Below are positions 1-9,861 of a DNA stretch of 64,000 nucleotides, one piece after another. The notes under the pieces were generated by a model, which did not search any database, was not told the DNA's origin, and was given only the letters and a program-made list of their open reading frames with translations. Made by a program: the position numbers and the translations under genes. The number at the start of each line of letters is the position of its first letter. Position 1 is the stretch's first letter. The stretch is from Asterella californica (taxonomy: Eukaryota > Streptophyta > Marchantiopsida > Marchantiales > Aytoniaceae): NCBI GenBank assembly GCA_036924285.1, contig JAYKYS010000010.1, positions 19,257,001-19,321,000 of the forward strand, given 5' to 3'.

Positions 1-278
1 GAATGTGACAGGTGCGTTGCATAAACCAAATGACATTTGATTGTACGCATATGTGCCCCAATCAGTAGTGAAAGTGGGTTTCGACTTGTCTTCTTCTCTG
101 ATTGAAACTTGGTTATACCCAGAGTACCCATCCAGGAAGCTATAGAACTCATGTCCTGCTACCTGATCTAACACAGAATCTGTGAATGGTAAAGGATGAT
201 GATCCTTTTTCGTGACCAAGTTCAGCTTCCGGAAGTCTTGACACACTCGAATCTTACTTGTCTGTTTCTTTGGCACGA
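1..278 (-). pseudogene. pol: Tat-like pol: reverse transcriptase core, cut by window edge
   Basis: Read leftward, this continues the reverse transcriptase that starts in the neighbouring frame at 279-1547. Visible blocks are VPKKQ, the IRVCQDFRKLN block, the HHPLPF block, the FLDGYSGYNQV block carrying the first catalytic Asp, and an FGLCNAPVTF block at the edge. The frame differs from 279-1547 because one base appears to be missing near 279-281, which creates a stop just after APM. The YxDD motif lies outside the window. The HHPLPFTDSVLDQVAG spacing is typical of Ty3/gypsy RT. This is the 3' portion of the minus-strand Tat-A element. Confidence 0.85.
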
Positions 279-1547
279 TTACATAGGAGCTACCCACTCA
301 CTACTAAGTACTGGGAAGATGACTCCCGCCTTCAGATATTGGTCGATCTGGTCCTTCACCAGAAGCGAGTACTTGGGGTTGAGCCGATACTGCCTCTGCC
401 ATGCAGGAACAACGCCTTCCAGCAAGTCAATGCGATGCTCTCCCAACTCTCGGGGTATGCCCTTCATGTCTTCTATGGTCCAAGCGAAGACATCCTGGAA
501 CTCTGTCAACAGTTCTCTAAAGTCTTCCAACTGTTGGCCCTCGATCACCTTGGAAAGCTTCAGCTTCTTTCCAGGAGCAACCTCTATTTCTTGAAGATCA
601 TCCGGATTTATCATTCCTTCAGTGTGACTGTACTCACTGGCACCAAAGTATTCCGGTTTGGGAGCTTCTTCCGATTTAGATTCGTCTTCTGGAAGATCAA
701 CTATCGGATCTTGTGAAGGGAAGACAGTATCTTCATCTTCTGGAAGCTCTTCTTCCGCAATTTCGTAGCACTCAATGTATCCACAGATCACTTCCTCTGC
801 TATCTCTGTTACTTCTGTAGTACACAAGTTATTCACCACAAACTCATCATATCGTTCATCAATGTCAGAAGACGCAACTGAGTCTTCTGAAGTGTACCCC
901 TCTGTCGTAGAAGGAGTTTCACCTTGGTGTCCAATCTTGATCCAAGGAAGAGAGACTTTGGTCTTCTCTCCTGGCTTGGGTGTAGGATTGGGAAATCTCA
1001 AACGATGTCTTCTCCAATCGATATTTACATTTGCAGCATACAGCCATGATCTTCCTATCAACACCTGATATCCAACCTTAGCTACAGGTCGCAAAATGAT
1101 GTAAGTGAGGTAAAAAGATACGCCTCCAATTACCGTCAAGACATCTTTCAATTGCCCCAAAGGTCGTCTTCTGGTCTGGTCCGCCATTCTGAGAATTCTC
1201 GGAGTAGGTTGGAACTCAGTGAAGCCTAGGGCATGCGCCGTTTCTTCAGTCATGATGTTAACTCCAGAGCCAGAATCAATGGGTACCTTCTTCAGAAGAC
1301 AGCCATGGATTTCCATATCAAGTTCTGGGGCTCTCAAGTCTTCATGCTCTATCCTTAGGATCGGGGTGCTCTGAGGGAGTTTAGCTGTTCTCCTCTTCCT
1401 CGATCCTCGAAGCACAGATTGCAACAGCTTCTTGTAACCAGCGTTGTCATCCAAAAGCTGTTGGAAGGTTACATCCGTCTTCTGATTCCAAAAGTCACGC
1501 AGAAAGTCATAAGGGGATCGCTTCAGAAGAGTGACTGGTGTTTCCAA
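279..1547 (-). pseudogene. pol: Tat-like pol: aspartic protease and start of reverse transcriptase
   Basis: A 422-codon open frame. Residues about 90-180 form a retropepsin: PIDSGSGVNIM has the catalytic Asp-Ser-Gly, and VLIGRSWL is the second conserved protease block. An acidic linker follows (about 220-330). From about residue 340 the RT N-terminus begins (DVFAWTIEDMKGI, HRIDLLEGV, SEWVAPM). The frame ends at 279 where a one-base loss shifts RT. The start codon is not meaningful because gag lies upstream at 20.0-28.0 kb, separated by the array inserted at 1587. Codons for Glu-Asp and Ser-Ser supply many GAAGAC/GTCTTC words. Known role: polyprotein cleavage and cDNA synthesis. Confidence 0.88.
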
Positions 1548-1586
1548 CAGAGAAGATGTAGTAGATGCTTCCTTGGGTGGAAGACC

Positions 1587-2500
1587 TGTAACGACCTATG
1601 TTACACATAGGAAGTTTGTCTATTAGTAAGGTGTTTAGTTATAACTAAGTGTTGAGAATGTTTATTGGTTGCCAAAGTACTTTAAGGAGGTATCAAGTTA
1701 GTCATGACTAGCTAAAAGTTAGTTATGGTTAAACTTAGCTGTACTTTTGGCAGAATTCAGATATTTGCTAAAGAGTGAGCACTACTATCTTGTCATCTTG
1801 TCTAAAAGGTAGAAAGGGGGTGGAAAGTATCCCTTATCTCCTTTTTGACTTGATATTAGTGGTTGGATTAAAGTTGTGGACTTTGTGGGCATTAAAAACA
1901 AGAAGAGATTCCACATGTTTCCTTTTTAGTGGGTCCTAGTGTAGAGGGGGGGTGGAAATTCGAGATTCCTTGAGAATATTCCAGAATCCTTCTAGAAGTT
2001 GTTGACTTTGAAGGAATAAGCCCATGTGAAAAGGTAAAAAGCCCATGTGATCAATGCTTTTACCTTAAGTAATATCTTAGTAAAACCCGGTAAAAGTAGT
2101 TACGGCTGAGTTACCGGAGGATACCAAAGTAAAAACCTAGAATGTATAAATAGAGGAGTAGAGAAGAGCTCCTCATCCTTGTTTTCACATTGTCGTAATG
2201 ACAACTTGAGTAATATAGAGAGTGTGGGATATTTTTAGCATGTGAGAACTTGAGAGACGTCGTTAGAATGGAGGATTTTAGTTGATGTGTTTAAGGAGAT
2301 TTTTAGTTGATAAGTTTGTGGGTGTATGAATGAGTGAACTCAATATTTTCCCTTCAAGTTCATGGTGTGCTTCCGTCAAAGCCATCAGAGGTGACCCCTG
2401 AGTGAGAGACAGGCCCGACATGTTGCAGATTCGTGGATGACGATCGTGGAGGTTGAGAGATCGGGGGGTAGTTGATCGATAGGACTACGGAGGGTTTACA
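1587..2500 (+). mobile_element. Family E LTR, complete copy at left end of array
   Basis: 914 bp starting TGTAACGACC and ending GGGTTTACA, giving the inverted TG...CA ends of an LTR. The 5 bases before it (AGACC, 1582-1586) recur at 19995-19999 after the terminal LTR piece, so the block between behaves as one insertion into Tat-A. A short hairpin, CCTATG/CATAGG, sits at 1595-1611. I assign plus orientation from the TATA box at 2145 and the heat-shock modules upstream of it. No primer binding site follows at 2501: the next base belongs to a protease read on the opposite strand. The first 85-86 bp (to 1672) are absent from every other copy in the array. Confidence 0.8.
1974..2153 (+). promoter_or_regulatory. 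Predicted LTR-E promoter: heat-shock modules plus TATA box
   Basis: 1974-1986 reads GAAtaTTCcaGAA, a perfect three-module heat shock element, followed after a 3-base gap by TTCtaGAA at 1990-1997. TATAAATAG lies at 2145-2153 and is followed by a purine-rich stretch typical of plant core promoters. The same arrangement recurs every 3437 bp, with TATA at 5582, 9019, 12456, 15893 and 19330. Transcription would run rightward, antisense to the gag and protease frames of each unit. Activity is inferred only. Confidence 0.55.
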
Positions 2501-2987
2501 GCACAGCTCTCAACCAAGGCCTACCTAGGAGCAAATCATAACTAGAGTCCTTTAACACTTGAAAGGACATCAATGTTTGAACTCCCATCACAGACACGAC
2601 CACCTTCTCTAACACACCAAGAGGTCTTACCCGTTGCTTGTTAGCCATCCCCACGACAATGCTAGCCGGGCGAGTTGGTTCCATCCCCAACTTCTTCATC
2701 AACCTCTCCGATATGGCGTTTACAGCCGACCCTCCATCCACCAATACGTCAGAGACGTAGTGACCATTCAATCGGACTTCAATCTTTGAAGCCCTAGTGC
2801 ATACCTCTGAAGCATGCACATCCACCACACCAACTCCCACAGACTTTGACGTCTTGCTCTTGGGTTTCTTCTTCTTGCTTCTCTTAGAACTCAGTCCTCC
2901 TCTGAGTTCCCTTCGTAAGCTGGGATTAAGTGCGATCAGTTGTCCAACATTGATGTTGGCTTTCTGAGCACCCACATCTTCAACCAC
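2496..2987 (-). CDS. Array copy 1: truncated retropepsin-like aspartic protease
   Basis: 163 codons, opening at a GTG inside the end of gag (52-nt overlap, -1 frame relative to gag). A Lys-rich stretch (about 35-50) precedes the protease fold. VLVDGGSAVNAIS gives Asp-Gly-Gly in place of the usual Asp-Ser/Thr-Gly, and YDLLLGRPWL is the C-terminal conserved block. Coding ends almost exactly at the LTR boundary (2500), so the rest of pol is absent. The frame is also open upstream of the GTG, so a gag-protease fusion by -1 frameshift, or an old single-base loss, is more likely than independent initiation. All five copies share this, so it predates amplification. Confidence 0.82.
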   Translation of the reverse strand: MVEDVGAQKANINVGQLIALNPSLRRELRGGLSSKRSKKKKPKSKTSKSVGVGVVDVHASEVCTRASKIEVRLNGHYVSDVLVDGGSAVNAISERLMKKLGMEPTRPASIVVGMANKQRVRPLGVLEKVVVSVMGVQTLMSFQVLKDSSYDLLLGRPWLRAVL

Positions 2988-4249
2988 ATCATATCCTGCT
3001 TGGGCAGATGAATGGTGAAATCCGCCATCCCTAGCTTCCTTCTTGGCTCCCTTGGTGTACTCGAAACATTACTCGAACGAGTACTTCTACTTGCTGACTC
3101 CTCCATGAAAACCGGTTCATCAGAAAATCGAGTTCTTTTCCTTTCTTGAGCTAAAAGCTCCACCGGTGCATGAGAAGAGTTTGAACTCTCTCCTTTCTCG
3201 TAGATGGGATCTCGCACGACATCGATAGTAGCCACCCCCTTGTCTCGTCCTTGTGATGGATTTCCTCTACCCACATTCATTCTGACAGCTTCGGCACCTC
3301 TTGCTCCGTTGTTAGGACAATTTCGCTGGAAATGAGAACCTCCACACGTCCAACAAGTGATTCCTCCAAAGTTACCTTGGTTGCCTCCAAAGTTACCTTG
3401 ATTTCCTCGGTTGGGATTGTTGTCGTAACCTCTTTGACCTCCTCCTCCACCTTTGTTCCTCCATTCTCGTAACTGTACCACGTTTATCTTGAGATCCGCA
3501 AGAGTATCGGTGATGCTCTTCAGCTCGGCATGAAAATCAGAGGTGGTAGTAGACATCGTTGTTGGGACAACCGGTCTTGACACCACCGTTGGAGTAGGAG
3601 CTGACGTTGAAGCAATCACCAATTGTGATGGTGCAGGTGCGATCGTTGTGGCTACACCAAGAGTCGGAGTCGACACCAGAGCAGCATGATGAGGTTGGAT
3701 GATATCTCCTTCATCCAAACTCTCCTCCATGTTTGTCGCAATCTTGATGGCCTCCGCTTTGGTTGCTGGCTTCTCGTACCTCACTTGGGTTCGAATTGAA
3801 GGCCTCAACCCTCCCACCAAGTTCTTGGTCAACACTGCTCCAATCCCCGCCATCGTTAGCTCCACATTGTCTCCACTCTTCCGTAGGACCGTCCGAAACC
3901 GTTGCTCCAACTTATCCACCCTTTCGGCATATTGCCGAACTTTCTCGTCGTCCCGTTGCTTCAAATGAGTAAGCTCCACCATGAGCTTCTCATAACTCTC
4001 TTCTGGAAGAAATTCTTCGATGAGTGCATTACTCAACGTCTCCCATGTGTCTTCAACTGCACTAGGTGTCTGGCTCTTCACTCGGTCTTCATACCACGTA
4101 AGAGCAAAATCTTCTAAAAACTCTGGCAGTAACAACACCCATTCTTCCTTCCTTCTCACGTTGTTTCCGATGCAACCTCTTTTGAAGTCTCGAACAAATG
4201 GTTCTACATCTTCATTGTCCTTCCCATGAAACAAGGGTAGCTTTCCCAT
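2936..4249 (-). CDS. gag: Array copy 1: gag polyprotein, capsid and zinc knuckle
   Basis: 437 codons from an ATG followed by KLPLFHGKDNEDVEPFV, a usual start of Ty3/gypsy capsid. The retrotransposon gag capsid fold occupies about 1-165 (FALTWYED, FLPEESYEKL, LKQRDDEKVRQYAERV). A Thr/Pro/Ala-rich linker (about 190-245) and a Gly/Asn repeat (NQGNFGG twice, about 285-297) precede a zinc knuckle CWTCGGSHFQRNC at about 300. A Ser/Arg-rich tail follows. Known role: capsid assembly and RNA packaging. Position 3439 is C, giving Gly in the GGGGG run. About 210 non-coding bases separate it from the upstream zinc-knuckle ORF. Confidence 0.9.
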   Translation of the reverse strand: MGKLPLFHGKDNEDVEPFVRDFKRGCIGNNVRRKEEWVLLLPEFLEDFALTWYEDRVKSQTPSAVEDTWETLSNALIEEFLPEESYEKLMVELTHLKQRDDEKVRQYAERVDKLEQRFRTVLRKSGDNVELTMAGIGAVLTKNLVGGLRPSIRTQVRYEKPATKAEAIKIATNMEESLDEGDIIQPHHAALVSTPTLGVATTIAPAPSQLVIASTSAPTPTVVSRPVVPTTMSTTTSDFHAELKSITDTLADLKINVVQLREWRNKGGGGGQRGYDNNPNRGNQGNFGGNQGNFGGITCWTCGGSHFQRNCPNNGARGAEAVRMNVGRGNPSQGRDKGVATIDVVRDPIYEKGESSNSSHAPVELLAQERKRTRFSDEPVFMEESASRSTRSSNVSSTPREPRRKLGMADFTIHLPKQDMMWLKMWVLRKPTSMLDN

Positions 4250-4462
4250 CTTGTAACTACTCTTTCTACTCTTCTAATCGTCGTGCAATAACTACTCGCT
4301 AAAAGAGTACGAACATCACCAATTCCATTCGCGAATAATCTACCATAAGTAAAATGAAAGGAAATGGTTGTAACAACACCTCTTGTGCCATCTCTTCTCC
4401 CAAGGTAATCATGAGCCTGAGTCGCATCACCGCCTTCTCCACCATCCGAATGACGATCTCCA

Positions 4463-4954
4463 TCACAACTCAGCCGAGTCCTCTTTTGAAGTCGACAACT
4501 TCTCCGTCTCAGCTCTTTGAGTCTCGTCCAACTTCTCGACTACTGACGTAAGTAGGGCGGCCACATCGACGCACTTGTGTCCTCTTGCTAGATCATCCAC
4601 TCCACAACTTGGACAAGGATCTTCGCCTAGAAGATGAATTGGCGCTGGTGACGATGGACCCACTCGAAGACTTAAATCAGTAAACTCCCGCTTCCCTTTA
4701 GCTCTCTCGGTTCTGATTCTAGTTGGACAATTCACTACTTTGTGTCCCAACCCTCTACAGAAATAACACCACACGTCGGTTTCTACTCTTCTCCTCGGAG
4801 ATTCTACTTGAGGTTTAGTACTAGGGTTTTCAAACTCGACGATAATCTCTCTCGAACTTTCTCCGACACTTACTATGACATCTAAACCTTGAGGAAGGTT
4901 TCTAAGTCTAACTTTCCAATCTTTTGAATTTCCACTCATGTTGCACCTTCTCAA
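4463..4954 (-). CDS. Array copy 1: small zinc-knuckle ORF upstream of gag
   Basis: 163 codons. A basic N-terminus (SKDWKVRLRNLPQGLDV) is followed by a canonical CX2CX4HX4C knuckle, CYFCRGLGHKVVNC, at about residues 62-75. A second Cys/His cluster, CPSCGVDDLARGHKC, lies near residue 113. The acidic C-terminus (about 130-163) could form a helix. Zinc knuckles normally lie at the C-terminus of gag, so a separate upstream ORF with one is unusual. It may be an extra nucleic-acid-binding protein or a displaced gag N-terminal exon. It stays open in all five copies. The function is not recognised. Confidence 0.7.
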   Translation of the reverse strand: MRRCNMSGNSKDWKVRLRNLPQGLDVIVSVGESSREIIVEFENPSTKPQVESPRRRVETDVWCYFCRGLGHKVVNCPTRIRTERAKGKREFTDLSLRVGPSSPAPIHLLGEDPCPSCGVDDLARGHKCVDVAALLTSVVEKLDETQRAETEKLSTSKEDSAEL

Positions 4955-5109
4955 CCATTAAGTGGACAAAGTATCATAGAGGAAAATAATTCTACATCAC
5001 TTTCTTAACTCTTCCGAGCTTTATATTGGAAATCGTGCATTATACATGCTATACACGAAATAAAATCTAATCTAAAATTAACTATCAAAGATATGATCCT
5101 CCTCACCTT

Positions 5110-5937
5110 CAAAGTACTTTAAGGAGGTATCAAGTTAGTCATGACTAGCTAAAAGTTAGTTATGGTTAAACTTAGCTGTACTTTTGGCAGAATTCAGATA
5201 TTTGCTAAAGAGTGAGCACTACTATCTTGTCATCTTGTCTAAAAGGTAGAAAGGGGGTGGAAAGTATCCCTTATCTCCTTTTTGACTTGATATTAGTGGT
5301 TGGATTAAAGTTGTGGACTTTGTGGGCATTAAAAACAAGAAGAGATTCCACATGTTTCCTTTTTAGTGGGTCCTAGTGTAGAGGGGGGGTGGAAATTCGA
5401 GATTCCTTGAGAATATTCCAGAATCCTTCTAGAAGTTGTTGACTTTGAAGGAATAAGCCCATGTGAAAAGGTAAAAAGCCCATGTGATCAATGCTTTTAC
5501 CTTAAGTAATATCTTAGTAAAACCCGGTAAAAGTAGTTACGGCTGAGTTACCGGAGGATACCAAAGTAAAAACCTAGAATGTATAAATAGAGGAGTAGAG
5601 AAGAGCTCCTCATCCTTGTTTTCACATTGTCGTAATGACAACTTGAGTAATATAGAGAGTGTGGGATATTTTTAGCATGTGAGAACTTGAGAGACGTCGT
5701 TAGAATGGAGGATTTTAGTTGATGTGTTTAAGGAGATTTTTAGTTGATAAGTTTGTGGGTGTATGAATGAGTGAACTCAATATTTTCCCTTCAAGTTCAT
5801 GGTGTGCTTCCGTCAAAGCCATCAGAGGTGACCCCTGAGTGAGAGACAGGCCCGACATGTTGCAGATTCGTGGATGACGATCGTGGAGGTTGAGAGATCG
5901 GGGGGTAGTTGATCGATAGGACTACGGAGGGTTTACA
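5110..5937 (+). repeat. Array copy 2: LTR-E lacking its first 85 bp
   Basis: Matches 1673-2500 apart from the missing terminus. Because this end is absent, the neighbouring PPT or PBS that would settle element orientation is also lost. TATAAATAG is at 5582 and the heat-shock modules start at 5411. Confidence 0.9.
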
Positions 5938-6424
5938 GCACAGCTCTCAACCAAGGCCTACCTAGGAGCAAATCATAACTAGAGTCCTTTAACACTTGAA
6001 AGGACATCAATGTTTGAACTCCCATCACAGACACGACCACCTTCTCTAACACACCAAGAGGTCTTACCCGTTGCTTGTTAGCCATCCCCACGACAATGCT
6101 AGCCGGGCGAGTTGGTTCCATCCCCAACTTCTTCATCAACCTCTCCGATATGGCGTTTACAGCCGACCCTCCATCCACCAATACGTCAGAGACGTAGTGA
6201 CCATTCAATCGGACTTCAATCTTTGAAGCCCTAGTGCATACCTCTGAAGCATGCACATCCACCACACCAACTCCCACAGACTTTGACGTCTTGCTCTTGG
6301 GTTTCTTCTTCTTGCTTCTCTTAGAACTCAGTCCTCCTCTGAGTTCCCTTCGTAAGCTGGGATTAAGTGCGATCAGTTGTCCAACATTGATGTTGGCTTT
6401 CTGAGCACCCACATCTTCAACCAC
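5933..6424 (-). CDS. Array copy 2: truncated protease
   Basis: Protein identical to the copy at 2496-2987, including the Asp-Gly-Gly active-site motif and the -1 offset from gag. Confidence 0.8.
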   Translation of the reverse strand: MVEDVGAQKANINVGQLIALNPSLRRELRGGLSSKRSKKKKPKSKTSKSVGVGVVDVHASEVCTRASKIEVRLNGHYVSDVLVDGGSAVNAISERLMKKLGMEPTRPASIVVGMANKQRVRPLGVLEKVVVSVMGVQTLMSFQVLKDSSYDLLLGRPWLRAVL

Positions 6425-7686
6425 ATCATATCCTGCTTGGGCAGATGAATGGTGAAATCCGCCATCCCTAGCTTCCTTCTTGGCTCCCTTGGTGTACTCG
6501 AAACATTACTCGAACGAGTACTTCTACTTGCTGACTCCTCCATGAAAACCGGTTCATCAGAAAATCGAGTTCTTTTCCTTTCTTGAGCTAAAAGCTCCAC
6601 CGGTGCATGAGAAGAGTTTGAACTCTCTCCTTTCTCGTAGATGGGATCTCGCACGACATCGATAGTAGCCACCCCCTTGTCTCGTCCTTGTGATGGATTT
6701 CCTCTACCCACATTCATTCTGACAGCTTCGGCACCTCTTGCTCCGTTGTTAGGACAATTTCGCTGGAAATGAGAACCTCCACACGTCCAACAAGTGATTC
6801 CTCCAAAGTTACCTTGGTTGCCTCCAAAGTTACCTTGATTTCCTCGGTTGGGATTGTTGTCGTAACCTCTTTGACATCCTCCTCCACCTTTGTTCCTCCA
6901 TTCTCGTAACTGTACCACGTTTATCTTGAGATCCGCAAGAGTATCGGTGATGCTCTTCAGCTCGGCATGAAAATCAGAGGTGGTAGTAGACATCGTTGTT
7001 GGGACAACCGGTCTTGACACCACCGTTGGAGTAGGAGCTGACGTTGAAGCAATCACCAATTGTGATGGTGCAGGTGCGATCGTTGTGGCTACACCAAGAG
7101 TCGGAGTCGACACCAGAGCAGCATGATGAGGTTGGATGATATCTCCTTCATCCAAACTCTCCTCCATGTTTGTCGCAATCTTGATGGCCTCCGCTTTGGT
7201 TGCTGGCTTCTCGTACCTCACTTGGGTTCGAATTGAAGGCCTCAACCCTCCCACCAAGTTCTTGGTCAACACTGCTCCAATCCCCGCCATCGTTAGCTCC
7301 ACATTGTCTCCACTCTTCCGTAGGACCGTCCGAAACCGTTGCTCCAACTTATCCACCCTTTCGGCATATTGCCGAACTTTCTCGTCGTCCCGTTGCTTCA
7401 AATGAGTAAGCTCCACCATGAGCTTCTCATAACTCTCTTCTGGAAGAAATTCTTCGATGAGTGCATTACTCAACGTCTCCCATGTGTCTTCAACTGCACT
7501 AGGTGTCTGGCTCTTCACTCGGTCTTCATACCACGTAAGAGCAAAATCTTCTAAAAACTCTGGCAGTAACAACACCCATTCTTCCTTCCTTCTCACGTTG
7601 TTTCCGATGCAACCTCTTTTGAAGTCTCGAACAAATGGTTCTACATCTTCATTGTCCTTCCCATGAAACAAGGGTAGCTTTCCCAT
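6373..7686 (-). CDS. gag: Array copy 2: gag, Cys variant
   Basis: Identical to 2936-4249 except one residue. A at 6876 (plus strand) gives GGGGCQRG instead of GGGGGQRG just before the Asn/Gly repeat. The added Cys lies outside the zinc knuckle, so no fold change is expected. Confidence 0.88.
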   Translation of the reverse strand: MGKLPLFHGKDNEDVEPFVRDFKRGCIGNNVRRKEEWVLLLPEFLEDFALTWYEDRVKSQTPSAVEDTWETLSNALIEEFLPEESYEKLMVELTHLKQRDDEKVRQYAERVDKLEQRFRTVLRKSGDNVELTMAGIGAVLTKNLVGGLRPSIRTQVRYEKPATKAEAIKIATNMEESLDEGDIIQPHHAALVSTPTLGVATTIAPAPSQLVIASTSAPTPTVVSRPVVPTTMSTTTSDFHAELKSITDTLADLKINVVQLREWRNKGGGGCQRGYDNNPNRGNQGNFGGNQGNFGGITCWTCGGSHFQRNCPNNGARGAEAVRMNVGRGNPSQGRDKGVATIDVVRDPIYEKGESSNSSHAPVELLAQERKRTRFSDEPVFMEESASRSTRSSNVSSTPREPRRKLGMADFTIHLPKQDMMWLKMWVLRKPTSMLDN

Positions 7687-7899
7687 CTTGTAACTACTCT
7701 TTCTACTCTTCTAATCGTCGTGCAATAACTACTCGCTAAAAGAGTACGAACATCACCAATTCCATTCGCGAATAATCTACCATAAGTAAAATGAAAGGAA
7801 ATGGTTGTAACAACACCTCTTGTGCCATCTCTTCTCCCAAGGTAATCATGAGCCTGAGTCGCATCACCGCCTTCTCCACCATCCGAATGACGATCTCCA

Positions 7900-8391
7900 T
7901 CACAACTCAGCCGAGTCCTCTTTTGAAGTCGACAACTTCTCCGTCTCAGCTCTTTGAGTCTCGTCCAACTTCTCGACTACTGACGTAAGTAGGGCGGCCA
8001 CATCGACGCACTTGTGTCCTCTTGCTAGATCATCCACTCCACAACTTGGACAAGGATCTTCGCCTAGAAGATGAATTGGCGCTGGTGACGATGGACCCAC
8101 TCGAAGACTTAAATCAGTAAACTCCCGCTTCCCTTTAGCTCTCTCGGTTCTGATTCTAGTTGGACAATTCACTACTTTGTGTCCCAACCCTCTACAGAAA
8201 TAACACCACACGTCGGTTTCTACTCTTCTCCTCGGAGATTCTACTTGAGGTTTAGTACTAGGGTTTTCAAACTCGACGATAATCTCTCTCGAACTTTCTC
8301 CGACACTTACTATGACATCTAAACCTTGAGGAAGGTTTCTAAGTCTAACTTTCCAATCTTTTGAATTTCCACTCATGTTGCACCTTCTCAA
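7900..8391 (-). CDS. Array copy 2: zinc-knuckle ORF
   Basis: Same protein as 4463-4954. Confidence 0.7.
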   Translation of the reverse strand: MRRCNMSGNSKDWKVRLRNLPQGLDVIVSVGESSREIIVEFENPSTKPQVESPRRRVETDVWCYFCRGLGHKVVNCPTRIRTERAKGKREFTDLSLRVGPSSPAPIHLLGEDPCPSCGVDDLARGHKCVDVAALLTSVVEKLDETQRAETEKLSTSKEDSAEL

Positions 8392-8546
8392 CCATTAAGT
8401 GGACAAAGTATCATAGAGGAAAATAATTCTACATCACTTTCTTAACTCTTCCGAGCTTTATATTGGAAATCGTGCATTATACATGCTATACACGAAATAA
8501 AATCTAATCTAAAATTAACTATCAAAGATATGATCCTCCTCACCTT

Positions 8547-9374
8547 CAAAGTACTTTAAGGAGGTATCAAGTTAGTCATGACTAGCTAAAAGTTAGTTAT
8601 GGTTAAACTTAGCTGTACTTTTGGCAGAATTCAGATATTTGCTAAAGAGTGAGCACTACTATCTTGTCATCTTGTCTAAAAGGTAGAAAGGGGGTGGAAA
8701 GTATCCCTTATCTCCTTTTTGACTTGATATTAGTGGTTGGATTAAAGTTGTGGACTTTGTGGGCATTAAAAACAAGAAGAGATTCCACATGTTTCCTTTT
8801 TAGTGGGTCCTAGTGTAGAGGGGGGGTGGAAATTCGAGATTCCTTGAGAATATTCCAGAATCCTTCTAGAAGTTGTTGACTTTGAAGGAATAAGCCCATG
8901 TGAAAAGGTAAAAAGCCCATGTGATCAATGCTTTTACCTTAAGTAATATCTTAGTAAAACCCGGTAAAAGTAGTTACGGCTGAGTTACCGGAGGATACCA
9001 AAGTAAAAACCTAGAATGTATAAATAGAGGAGTAGAGAAGAGCTCCTCATCCTTGTTTTCACATTGTCGTAATGACAACTTGAGTAATATAGAGAGTGTG
9101 GGATATTTTTAGCATGTGAGAACTTGAGAGACGTCGTTAGAATGGAGGATTTTAGTTGATGTGTTTAAGGAGATTTTTAGTTGATAAGTTTGTGGGTGTA
9201 TGAATGAGTGAACTCAATATTTTCCCTTCAAGTTCATGGTGTGCTTCCGTCAAAGCCATCAGAGGTGACCCCTGAGTGAGAGACAGGCCCGACATGTTGC
9301 AGATTCGTGGATGACGATCGTGGAGGTTGAGAGATCGGGGGGTAGTTGATCGATAGGACTACGGAGGGTTTACA
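8547..9374 (+). repeat. Array copy 3: LTR-E lacking its first 85 bp
   Basis: Heat-shock modules from 8848 and TATAAATAG at 9019; otherwise as 5110-5937. Confidence 0.9.
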
Positions 9375-9861
9375 GCACAGCTCTCAACCAAGGCCTACCT
9401 AGGAGCAAATCATAACTAGAGTCCTTTAACACTTGAAAGGACATCAATGTTTGAACTCCCATCACAGACACGACCACCTTCTCTAACACACCAAGAGGTC
9501 TTACCCGTTGCTTGTTAGCCATCCCCACGACAATGCTAGCCGGGCGAGTTGGTTCCATCCCCAACTTCTTCATCAACCTCTCCGATATGGCGTTTACAGC
9601 CGACCCTCCATCCACCAATACGTCAGAGACGTAGTGACCATTCAATCGGACTTCAATCTTTGAAGCCCTAGTGCATACCTCTGAAGCATGCACATCCACC
9701 ACACCAACTCCCACAGACTTTGACGTCTTGCTCTTGGGTTTCTTCTTCTTGCTTCTCTTAGAACTCAGTCCTCCTCTGAGTTCCCTTCGTAAGCTGGGAT
9801 TAAGTGCGATCAGTTGTCCAACATTGATGTTGGCTTTCTGAGCACCCACATCTTCAACCAC
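9370..9861 (-). CDS. Array copy 3: truncated protease
   Basis: Same protein as 2496-2987. Confidence 0.8.
   Translation of the reverse strand: MVEDVGAQKANINVGQLIALNPSLRRELRGGLSSKRSKKKKPKSKTSKSVGVGVVDVHASEVCTRASKIEVRLNGHYVSDVLVDGGSAVNAISERLMKKLGMEPTRPASIVVGMANKQRVRPLGVLEKVVVSVMGVQTLMSFQVLKDSSYDLLLGRPWLRAVL

Noticed and set aside
3699..4229. Plus-strand ORFs opposite gag repeated in each array unit
   Set aside because: They are antisense shadows of gag. Repetition follows from the array, not from selection.
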